In this document: piece by piece, positions 37,601-45,400 of the stretch
Position numbering within the stretch: position 1 is the stretch's first letter
How the letters are laid out: each line of letters starts with the position of its first letter
NCBI RefSeq assembly: GCF_026914265.1
Contig: NC_069130.1
Coordinates: forward strand, 7,911,682 to 7,975,681
DNA: 64,000 bases
Origin: Mya arenaria
Lineage: Eukaryota; Mollusca; Bivalvia; Myida; Myidae
Direction: 5' to 3'
Made by a program: the position numbers and the translations under genes
Notes under the pieces: model-generated
Told to the model about the DNA's origin: nothing
The model's input: only the letters and a program-made list of their open reading frames with translations
The model's database searches: none

Positions 37601-39251
37601 TAAAACAAAAATACCAAAAGCTGGAACCGTTCAGCAAATAAATCTGCAAATGTTTATATTTGCACAAATATCGTCTTTGAAGACCACTTTTTTCATTAGT
37701 GTTTATAACGTTGATTGACATATATCATGTGATGTTATCAATGTATCGTAAACAGGTCAACATATCCTGCACTTTTGTTAAAGTCCCAGTGGCCGTGTGG
37801 ACTAGCCAGCTGTTTTGCATTATTTTCTAGACTTTACTGGCTTGAGTTCGAACCCCACTAAAACCCAAATTCTTTTTTATGCTTTAACTATTTTTTTCTG
37901 CAATTTCGATAGCAAAGAGTAAAATAATGATAAAATCAGTGTTTTCAGATGCATTGTCAGGATAACTGATTTACGGGGAAAACTAATTTGTCTAGTCACA
38001 TTAATGCACCAGTCAATTGTAACCACACACACCCCCCCCCAGGTCAGGGGGTATACCGGGGATAGCAGCGGAAATGGGCCGTGATTTTACCTTCCAGGTG
38101 GCCCCGCAGTGCCGGGTGAATGCGGTGGTTTTGTCTTCATGCCAAATATAGCGGGGAATGGGCTTTACCAAGAGTCCCTTGGGTGCGGGGGCATTAGGCA
38201 GGGGGTTCACTAGTCTAAAATAATAGACGTGTTATACAGGATTCTTCCAATCCCTAACGTCTAAACGGGAATGTGCAAAAAACGGAGTGGTTTTAAAAAT
38301 ATTGAAATTGTTTTAAGTGAAGTATTTTATGGTTGAAATTGATCATAAAGAGTTATATTCATATTTCACCATGTAAGTGAAATGTTATTTTGCACTAAAC
38401 AAGCATTTCATGCATTAAAACAAGTTGTTTACCTTTCCAACAAAACGAAAGTTGACTGACACTGACAACAATTATGCGAAGGGGAACAACTCGTTACAAT
38501 CGTAAGAACTCGGCCTCCTCCGACAAAGCTTCGAGAAAGACCTCGTTATACAATCGTAACAACTCGGCCATGGCCGAAATGTTCCGAGCGATTTAAAACT
38601 GTGCCCTGAAGCCTTGCAGGTGCCCTTCATGTATATATCGTTATGTTTTGACAGAATGAAATGAAGAAAAGCCGTCAAACTCATAATTATAAGTTGGATA
38701 TTTATTTTTTGTGTACGGAACTAATATAAAATAACATTATCTGGTAATATTTCTTGTTTTTATGATATTTTATAGACGCTATATGCTTTAACCCAGAATC
38801 CTGATCGGAACAACTACCCACTTTTGATACTAAACAATTTGTACGTGAAGGATTTGCCATATCAAAAATCTAAAAAAAATCTGTCAACGTACAATTATTT
38901 GGACTAGGGGTTCACGAGCAGTTTGTCCCTGCAGGAAGGGGACTTTGCTCGGGCTTGGCTGGACCGAAAGTCAAAGTCCCCGCTATTCCCAGGTCCTAGG
39001 GGGGCCGTGATTACAATTGACATTTAAATCATGTCTTCCTACTGAAATACATGTGTATAGTTCAGTAGTGTTTCAAAATGAGTGACTCATTTACGTACTG
39101 TAATTCTAAGACGAACATTAGAAATCTGAAATGAATTACAATTGTCAGCAAATATATTAAAAAAGGGAGTTTAAGACGTGCACAAAGCGTATCAAAAATG
39201 CATAAAGCGCATTGAAAACTTACCGATAAAATAAGTAACTTCGTTCCCCAT
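19464..39251 (-). CDS. type I membrane glycoprotein of unknown family, 367 aa, 10 coding exons
   Basis: Spliced reading on the minus strand, all introns GT-AG and all phases consistent. Predicted layout: signal peptide at residues 1 to about 24 (ends TNAEA before EC); ectodomain to ~314 with cysteines and seven N-glycosylation sequons; a Thr/Pro linker (207-222, TTKAPVPTTPPV); a six-cysteine segment of EB/EGF-like spacing (~229-279, ending QCVC...GYC); a Lys/Ser-rich stalk; one membrane helix (~316-340); then a basic stop-transfer RRKRR and a 27-residue tail. The tail contains DRHQLL (350-355), which fits the [DE]xxxL[LI] acidic dileucine signal for endosome/lysosome sorting, followed by six aspartates. 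I infer a cell-surface or endolysosomal protein. I do not recognise the family and assign no function. Its start codon lies 211 bp from that of the TBC gene on the other strand. The introns are full of minisatellites and transposons. Confidence 0.85.
20268..20290. repeat. poly-C / poly-A homopolymer junction
   Basis: About a dozen C residues followed directly by A residues, inside the last intron of the membrane-protein gene. Confidence 0.8.
21581..21720. mobile_element. possible hAT-like element end with G17 tract
   Basis: The CAGGGGCGGACCAGGATCCG string resembles ends of hAT-type MITEs, and a ~17-G homopolymer follows at about 21690. No matching second end was found, so this is tentative. 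Confidence 0.3.
21769..22998 (+). repeat. 181-bp tandem array, 6 units, in an intron
   Basis: The phrase CACT(A/T)AGTGT starts at 21974, 22155, 22336, 22517, 22698 and 22879, an exact 181-bp step every time despite base changes between units. Units 2-6 contain TGACCTTGA, the complement of TCAAGGTCA, the binding consensus of FTZ-F1/SF-1/ERR nuclear receptors. The block opens with ACAAGAGCTGTCAC, a phrase that also appears in inverse form at the ends of other repeats in this window (45473-45490, 45675-45690), so the array may sit inside a transposon. Confidence 0.9.
23091..23641 (-). repeat. 75-bp tandem array, 8 units, in an intron
   Basis: The phrase TGTCATTTAAATGCAACATA recurs at 23101, 23176, 23251, 23326, 23401, 23475, 23550 and 23621. 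Because 75 is a multiple of 3 the minus strand stays open over several units, but no splice context or phase links it to the surrounding gene. Confidence 0.92.
23642..25240. other. intron sequence, nothing recognised
   Basis: Left part of the long last intron of the membrane-protein gene. A short A-rich run lies near 24078. No exon that keeps phase was found. Confidence 0.4.
25241..25333 (-). CDS. membrane-protein gene, exon 9 (stalk)
   Basis: Phase-1 exon with acceptor TTTCAG and donor GTGAGT. Encodes a Lys/Ser-rich stalk (residues 283-313) that includes the sequon NKS. Confidence 0.82.
25635..25721 (-). CDS. membrane-protein gene, exon 8 (second half of six-cysteine segment)
   Basis: Phase-1 exon with acceptor TCCCTAG. 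Encodes GQCVCDAESFLNPRSGYC and a Thr/Ser-rich continuation. CxC, then ten residues, then C is the closing pattern of EB/EGF-like modules. Confidence 0.85.
25800..27750 (+). repeat. 31-bp minisatellite, 63 copies, in an intron
   Basis: The unit starts GTATTGGTATCAAGCCATAG and ends CAGTTACCCCC. The first unit begins at 25800 and the last at 27722, which equals 62 steps of exactly 31 bp, so there is no net length change across 1.95 kb. A few variant sites alternate: G/C at position 1, AAGCC/AAACC, and ACCCC(C/T) or AACC(C/G)C near the end. Units starting with C mostly carry AAACC. It lies between exons 8 and 7 of the membrane-protein gene. Confidence 0.97.
28476..28568 (-). CDS. membrane-protein gene, exon 7 (first half of six-cysteine segment)
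   Basis: Phase-1 exon with acceptor ATTCCAG and donor GTTAGT. Encodes residues 223-253 with SCELGLLYKCSDNEMCSG, the first three cysteines of the EB/EGF-like segment completed by exon 8. Confidence 0.85.
29615..30340 (+). repeat. dispersed repeat, copy 2 (partner of 786-1190)
   Basis: Carries the same CCAAATACAAATGGGTAC and AAAACATACATCCTTT phrases as copy 1, separated here by ~400 bp of other sequence. Lies in an intron of the membrane-protein gene. Confidence 0.55.
30537..30584 (-). CDS. membrane-protein gene, exon 6 (Thr/Pro linker)
   Basis: A 48-bp phase-1 exon with acceptor AGCAG and donor GTATGG. Encodes TTKAPVPTTPPVIKS, an extended mucin-like linker between the N-terminal domain and the six-cysteine segment. 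Small, so slightly less certain. Confidence 0.78.
31391..31562 (-). CDS. membrane-protein gene, exon 5
   Basis: Enters in phase 0 after acceptor CTCACAG and leaves one base before GTAAGA. Encodes residues 150-206 with PPCGSSNQS and KCTFVPP. The two cysteines probably pair in the ectodomain. Confidence 0.87.
31869..33076. mobile_element. 1.2-kb non-autonomous DNA transposon-like element A
   Basis: Begins CAGGGCTCTCAC and ends GAGAGCCCTG, an inverted pair, and is flanked on both sides by CAGAG (31864-31868 and 33077-33081), a likely 5-bp target duplication. Both ends carry GGGAGAAGTG/GGGCGAAGTC-type repeats in opposite orientation. No transposase frame. The ends look hAT-like, but hAT target duplications are 8 bp, so the class is left open. 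Lies in the intron between exons 5 and 4 of the membrane-protein gene. Confidence 0.75.
33620..34125 (+). repeat. degenerate ~145-bp tandem repeat
   Basis: The phrase AGACAAATATTCTGACCAA begins near 33776, 33923 and 34066, with AGATTTGAC(C/T)...GTGACCTAG between. About three and a half diverged units. Confidence 0.75.
34126..34175 (-). mobile_element. solo end of the TTAA fold-back MITE
   Basis: AAAAAGTTGTCAAAAC(T)TTCAATC followed by TGTGAGAGTGCTGCTTTAA matches the right end of the complete hairpin element at 60652-61012. Confidence 0.65.
34219..34307 (-). CDS. membrane-protein gene, exon 4
   Basis: Phase-1 start after acceptor ACTCCAG, phase-0 end before GTAAGA. Encodes residues 120-149 with the sequon NAT. 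Confidence 0.84.
34863..35050 (+). repeat. 23-bp minisatellite, 8 copies, in an intron
   Basis: The phrase CAGGGCTTGTGGGCTTACCA starts at 34871, 34894, 34917, 34940, 34963, 34986, 35009 and 35032, a constant 23-bp step. Two units have CATTG instead of CAGTG. All plus-strand frames are open over the array, which explains gene-like frames there. Confidence 0.95.
35494..35650 (-). CDS. membrane-protein gene, exon 3
   Basis: Phase-0 start after TTTCCAG, leaves one base before GTAAGA. Encodes residues 68-119 with two cysteines (DFTFCMGLRLDNCVSP) and the sequon NYS. Confidence 0.87.
36366..36690 (+). repeat. dispersed repeat, partner of 58536-58810
   Basis: The phrase GCTTAAGAGTTATGGAAGGG and later TCATGGAGAC(G/C)AG...TGGG/AGGC and ACAATGTGCCC/ACTGTGCCC match the copy in an intron of the TBC gene, same orientation. 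Confidence 0.6.
36860..37032 (-). CDS. membrane-protein gene, exon 2 (signal peptide core and first cysteines)
   Basis: Acceptor CTTTCCAG, donor GTCAGT. Completes Gly10 from exon 1 and encodes residues 11-67. The hydrophobic LVLYLQISF with small residues before EC makes a good signal peptide with exon 1. It then carries CNSSCTSIDC and three sequons (NIS, NSS, NAS). Confidence 0.88.
37785..37870 (+). repeat. tRNA-like / SINE-like sequence
   Basis: An A-box-like GTGGCCGTGTGGACTAG is followed about 60 bp later by a B-box-like GAGTTCGAACCCC. The acceptor stem does not pair well, so it is more likely a SINE head than a working tRNA gene. Confidence 0.45.
38012..39021. mobile_element. older MITE (GTCAATTGTAA ends) carrying a nested insertion
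   Basis: The left end GTCAATTGTAACCAC and right end GTGATTACAATTGAC are inverted repeats. The element is split by the 38211-38906 transposon. Without the insertion and one target duplication, the host element is about 305 bp and unusually GC-rich for this window. Its minus strand is open across the original junction, but no phase fits the gene in whose first intron it lies. Confidence 0.75.
38211..38906 (-). mobile_element. TAGTCC-ended transposon, copy 1 (nested in the older MITE)
   Basis: 696 bp. Ends TAGTCTAAAATAATAGAC and, inverted, TAGTCCAAATAATTGTAC. Flanked by a perfect 9-bp target duplication, GGGGTTCAC (38202-38210 and 38907-38915). A 9-10 bp duplication is typical of the Mutator-like (MULE) superfamily, and the element has no transposase frame, so I call it a non-autonomous MULE-like element. 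A second copy lies at 39821-40517 in the opposite orientation. Confidence 0.88.
39224..39251 (-). CDS. membrane-protein gene, exon 1 (start codon)
   Basis: ATG at 39251-39249 followed by eight codons and one base, then donor GGTAAG. The phase and the hydrophobic continuation in exon 2 give a convincing signal peptide (MGNEVTYFIG joined to LVLYLQ), which is why I chose this start. Confidence 0.78.
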
Positions 39252-39462
39252 TTTCTTGAACTTTTGTTTACAAATCAATGTGGTGAATTCTGTTACGTAA
39301 TTGATTGAACAAAACAATGCAAAATTAATATTAATAACATTTAACTGCAAGAGACTAAATTGGCATTACTTATGTATGATTTACACATAAAAATGTTTGG
39401 AAAAAGCCTTCTAGCACGATTTTTTTGCTCCCTTTTAACTTCCTTTACTGCTGAATGACAAA
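39252..39462. promoter_or_regulatory. probable bidirectional promoter of the two divergent genes
   Basis: Only 211 bp separate the start codons of the minus-strand membrane-protein gene and the plus-strand TBC gene, so both 5' UTRs and core promoters must lie in or near this interval. It contains a perfect TTACGTAA (39293-39300), the consensus of PAR-bZIP/C/EBP-type factors, and a TGTTTAC forkhead-type core at 39265-39271. No clear TATA box is seen. That these sites are used is inference. Confidence 0.65.
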
Positions 39463-39479
39463 ATGGCTGCGCCCTACAA
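39463..39479 (+). CDS. TBC gene, exon 1 (start codon)
   Basis: A 17-bp coding exon, ATG plus four codons and two bases, before GTAAGT. Its phase (2) is exactly what exon 2 needs, giving MAAPYKRINS across the junction. Confidence 0.75.
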
Positions 39480-42400
39480 GTAAGTTAAATATTTTTTATA
39501 TGTGTAGAATTAACCACCTTATTCAGCCAGTTTTCTATGACAATGAAGAAATATGTTCTATTTTGTATTGCAAAATTATGTTTGATTGATTTTAACTTAT
39601 AATAGTTGCTTGCAATTCACATATAACATGATTTCGCGAGTATAGAAACCCGGAAGTGAAACGTTCAGTCGTTCTGTTATGTTCAATAGTCTCTCATACT
39701 TTTAATCGAATATCCACAGCTGTTTTATATTGTTTTAATTTCTTAATTTTACTAATACAACCTTTACTCGAAGTTTGCCAAGAGGTTAAAATGATAATTT
39801 TACTAATACAACCTTTACATTAGTCCAAATAATTGTACGTTGACGGATTTTTTTTAGATTTTTGATATGGCAAATCCTTCACGTACAAATTGTTTAGTAT
39901 CAAAAGTGGGTAGTTGTTCCGATCAGGATTCCGGGTTAAAGCATATAGCGTCTATAAAATATCATAAAAACAAGAAATATTACCAGATAATGTTATTTTA
40001 TATTAGTTCCGTACACAAAAAAATAAATATCCAACTTATAATTATGACTTTGACAGCTTTTTTTCATTTCATTCTGTCAAAACATAACGATATATACATG
40101 AAGGGCACCTGCAAGGCTTTAGGGCACAGTTTTAAATCGCTTGGAACATTTCGGCCATGGCCGAGTTGTTACGATTGTATAACAAGGTCTATCTCGAAGC
40201 TTTGTCGGAGGAGGCCGAGCTATTACGATTGTATCGAGTTGTTCCCCTTTGCATAATTGTTGTCTGTGTCAGTCAACTTTTGTTTTATTGGAAAGGTAAA
40301 CAACTTGTTTTAATGCACTAAATGCTTGTTTAGTGCAAAATAACATTTCACTTACATGGTAAAATATGAATATAACTCTTTATGATCAATTTCAACCATA
40401 AAATACTTCACTTAAAACAATTTCAATATTTTTAAAACACCCCCGTTTTTTGCACATTCCCGTTTAGACGTTAGGGATTGGAAGAATCCCGTATAACACG
40501 TCTATTATTTTAGACTAATCTTTACATATGGTATGAAATGTGCAAAAATGGAAGATTTCCTATCTTATTAATTGTTATTCATTGAATCTTGCATATCAGT
40601 CCAAAGATTTTTGTCATATTATGCTAAAGTGTCATATGGTTTTAACAGTCGGTTGCATTATAACTGTAAAAGTTTGATATCAAACATTCTTTAACTGGTC
40701 AAGAGTACATGCATGTTATTTTTGTATAAGTAAACCTAATTTAAACAGCTTACAACTGAGATCTTGGCAAATAATTATATTTGTCATCAGGACCCCATTG
40801 GAAATAAGTTGAATAACTTTAATGGGTTATCCTGTGTTATATATTTGTCACATTGAATTAAATCTTTGTTAACGCACGTATGTATCCAAAGCATTCTAAT
40901 GATGTTGTGCTTTAGTATAGATATCATCACTAATACTTTGTTAATCAGTCTGTGTTATAACTTTATGAGATATTTGGTTTGTTACTATGACATATATATG
41001 CACGAATAAATCTATCTATTACTCGAAGTTTGCCAAGAGGTTAAAATGATATAATATGTATAGTGGTTTAAATCAAAAGTACTGTAACCGAAGCTTCTTT
41101 TATTCAACGAGTGGTAGTAAGCTGCACGGGCGGTTACAAGAACCCTCAGGTTTGACACAGGGCAAAGGCAGGGAGGTTGGGTGTGAAGAACAACTGAGAT
41201 GTTTGCATTTTTTATACAATCTATTCAAGAATTCAAGTTTAATTAATTAAATTCAAATGGAAATGATACTGTAAAACCAAAATAACTATGAAACTATAAA
41301 TGCCTTAGACACACCTAGCTGCTCAGATAAGCTATAATGCAACTTTAGGCTGTAAGTTTGAAACAATTCTGTCGAGAGTCAAACATTGACAAACAACAGT
41401 ACAAATAAAAAAAATCTACTCTAAGTAATTTATATCTAAATATCAAAATCATAAAAAAATCACATCTCAAGTACAATAATATCATTTTAAATTGAAAAAA
41501 CATAACAGAGCCTAAGTAAGTAAAAATGATGAAGATATCATCAGAGGACAGATAACTTGATGAAACTGTTTTGTTGTTGGGATTATAAAGGTTTGCCTGC
41601 GCCCTATGCCTTGTCCCTGTCAAATCCCCTAGTGTGACTGAAACATACTTTTGAGGCCAAAGGAGGAGTTTTATTCCCACCAGTTTGTGGGATATTCCCC
41701 AAACGAGTAATTTTGATCCCCAAATGCTGCGGGCCCTACGATGAATGACACCTAGAGTGGTCCCACACCTCTGACTATTGATATGATTTTATTTCTTTGG
41801 TCTTAAATTGTAATATAGAAATTGGATAGCATGCGTGTCTTAAAAAACTTTAACTACTGTAAATTTGGAAGGATGAGTAAGACTTGCGGACAGTTCTTAC
41901 TGAAACTAATTCAGTCGGTCTTTAAGAAGAAAGAAAAATCAATCCAAGTATGGTTTGTAGAATATTAATATAAGTAGCTATTTAATTTGGTTATAAAATC
42001 ATTAAAAGACAAAGCCAGTCTGTGAAATAAGCCACACGCTTGATGCATGTGGTGTTAAAAAAAATCCGTTGGGCCTGTCAAAATCGGCAGGGCCTATGAT
42101 TTTTTATGGACAAATACTTGCTTTATTTCACTAATAATCAATTTTCTTTTTCGTTTCCGCAAAAATGAATTATATAGTGTGTGATTGCATTACAATGCGT
42201 CACCGTATACACCCTTTCAAATACATTAATACCGTATTTTAAATTATCTGCCACTTGATGACGTCACAATGGGAAAGCCGATAACAGAACCAGTTGATCA
42301 TTTTTCAGCGATGGAATACTATATGAGGTACAAAACAGATTTCATGTCTTTAAAAAACATTAGTGTATTTATGTAGAAAACATATTTTGTATCAAGTAAC

Positions 42401-45400
42401 CAAAATTGCCGCGCCTCAACTTAAGAAATCGGTTTTGTCACATACTGTTGCAACTTAAGTGATTGTTTAGAATTAAACATTGAACCCTATTTTAATGTTA
42501 TAATATGAAATTTGACACATATCTAAATATAAGAGCTGTTTTTTTATGTCTGTATTCTTCTATTTGTGGCGAAACAGAATGTATTGTGTTCCTGAAAGCC
42601 ATATAACTGGCTATGATGAACTGTGACCTGGCAAATGACTGACAATTTTAAGTGAAAAGGACACAAAGTTGATCTGTTGCAGCTGAAATAATTCATGTGG
42701 AACAATAAATAATTTTAAGACCTTTCACATATTAGACATCATACTTGTATTATATTAAATAATCACTATTCCAGGTGCATTAATAATTTGATAGAGGCTC
42801 GTTTTGTCTCGTCTTATCTTTGGCATATGCTAATATGCTTAGCCCGGACTTGCAACAAAGCAAATGGCAGTAGATAGTATTTTTATGAAATAACCTACAT
42901 ACTTGAATGGTATAAGGTACTTAAATCATTGAGTCGTCAAATATAATAAATATGCATGTTTCAGAGGAAGACCATTGACAGATTAGACTCCGACACTCAG
43001 ATGCTGCTGATGATGTGAAAATGGCTGAGGATCATGTGTTTTCTTTGTTGTCCTTTTTATAAGAGAATAGCATTAAATACTCTATGAAGTGGTCAAACTT
43101 GTTATTTTCTTCATATTTTTTACAAACTTTTTTGGGCCTATGAAATATGATTTGGGCCTATGGATTTGTTAAGGTTATAGGCCCGAATGGCCTATGCTTA
43201 TTTCTTTTATTTCGCAGACTGCAAAGCTAAACAATTTTATAACAAGCCTATAGGTTGCTAATTTTAAAACATTTCAATGATATATAATTAATTCCAAACA
43301 AGCTACTTAAAGTAATCTATATTATATTTAATTTCAAAACTATAAGCACATTTCCCAAAGAATAATTTACGAACAAAATGAAACTAACAAGATTTGCATA
43401 TACAGTTATTAATAGACAGCAGATGGTAAACTCTGAATATAAAATCAAATGACAAAGTACAACTTATAGAACTTTTTATGAAATTGAAAGAAGTATAAAT
43501 TAGAAATCATACTCATTATAATCCAGATAAATATAACAAATTTCTGTAGCACAGGAAAATGTAGTAACATGTACCCAACAGTCTACACTATAGACTTCCG
43601 TTATAGTGATTTGGGAGAACCAGTTACAGTACAACTGCATCACTTTTTCAACTTATATATTGATTGTTACATTTTAATAAGTTTATTGCAAACATTGGAA
43701 CTATTATCATGTAGCAGCAACCCACAGGGCAAAAAAAATGGTTTGGTCAGGTTAAAGTTTGCGTACCACCTCAAATATTTGAAAATGGCTTTGAAACTTT
43801 GCACACTTGTTCACCATCATGCCTCCAACCTATACACAGGAGGAGGTAACTCTATCAAGCATTTTGACAAAATTATGCCCCTTTTTAGCTCGACTATTCG
43901 AAGAATAGCACAGGAAAATGTAGTAACATGTACCCAACAGTCTACACTATAGACTTCCGTTATAGTGATTTGGGAGAACCAGTTACAGTACAACTGCATC
44001 ACTTTTTCAACTTATATATTGATTGTTACATTTTAATACGTTTATTGCAAACATTGGAACTATTATCATGTAGTAGCAACCCACAGGGCAAAAAAATGGT
44101 TTGGTCAGGTTAAAGTTTGCGTACCACCTCAAATATTTGATAATGGCTTTGAAACTTTGCATACTTGTTCACCATCATGCCTCCAACCTATACACAGGAG
44201 GAGGTAACTCTATCAAGCATTTTGACAAAATTATGCCCCTTTTTAGCTCGACTATTCGAAGAATAGGTGGGCTATACTACTCGCCCCGGCGTCGGCGTCC
44301 ATTTTAAGTTTAAGGGCAAGTTGGGATTTTCACTTATAAGTCCAATACCCTTCATTTAATTGACTTAATACTTCACACAGTTGTTCAGGGCCATCACATG
44401 ATGAGGTTAGATAACGCCATATTATTCTTTACACAGATTACCCGTATGGCCCCTGATTGACTATGGAACTTGGGTTAAGTTTTAGGGCAGGTTGGGATAT
44501 TTATTAATAACTTCTATACCCTTTGTTCAAATGACTTAATACTTCACACAGTTGTTCAGGACCATCACACAATGATGTTACATAACTCCATATTATCCTA
44601 AATACAAGTTATGGCCCCTGATGGACTTAGGTTAAAGTTTTAGGGCAGGTTAAGGTTTTAGGGCAAGTTGGGATTTTCACTTAAAACTCCAATACCATTC
44701 ATTCAATTGACTTAATACTTCACACAGTTGTTCAGAGCCATCACATAATGAGGTTAGATAACTCCATATTATCTTTTATACAAATTATGGCCCCTGATTG
44801 ACTATGGAACTTAGGTTAAAGCTTGGGATATTTATTTAATAACTTCTTTACCCTTCATTTAATTGACTTAATACTTAACAAGTGTTCAGGACCATCACCC
44901 AATGAGGTTACATAACTCCATATCCTTAATACAAGTTATGGCCCCTGATTGACTTCGGTTAAAGTTTTAGGCAAGTAAAAGTTAAGGGCAAGTTGGGATT
45001 TTAATATAAAAAAACTTCTATACCTTTCATTCAATGCACTTAATAAAATTCAAAATTATTTACGACCATCTTACAACAAGAAACATAGCTCCTTTTTAGC
45101 CCTTAATACAAATTATGTCCCTTGAATATTTTTTTTTTTAAATTTCTTTTGACATTTTTACATTTAACCATATTTTTACCAAGGGAAAACTAGGAGGGCT
45201 ATACTATATGGCCCTTGATTTTTGTTGTTGTTGTTTTTTTTAAATTTTATTTTAATTTCTTTTGAAAGGCATATTTATATATTCTTTATCACATTTTCAT
45301 AATGGGAAATCAAGTTATTTGAATGACTTGCGTCATTTTTCGGGTGGTGGGAGGGCAGCATCAAAGTATTGAATAATTTTAGTTAGGTTTGACATAAATA

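Noticed and set aside
37785..37870. Functional tRNA gene
   Set aside because: Box-like motifs are present but the acceptor and T stems do not pair as a cloverleaf. Kept only as a SINE-like head.
38013..38210. GC-rich minus-strand frame first taken as exon 2 of the membrane-protein gene
   Set aside because: Joining exon 1 to it and it to 37032 breaks the reading frame, whereas exon 1 joined directly to 36860-37032 gives a good signal peptide. The segment is one half of a MITE split by a transposon.
39867..40256. 129-codon plus-strand frame
   Set aside because: Lies wholly inside transposon copy 2. Its front half also appears in the copies at 11106-11291 and 38.7 kb, with stops or shifts.
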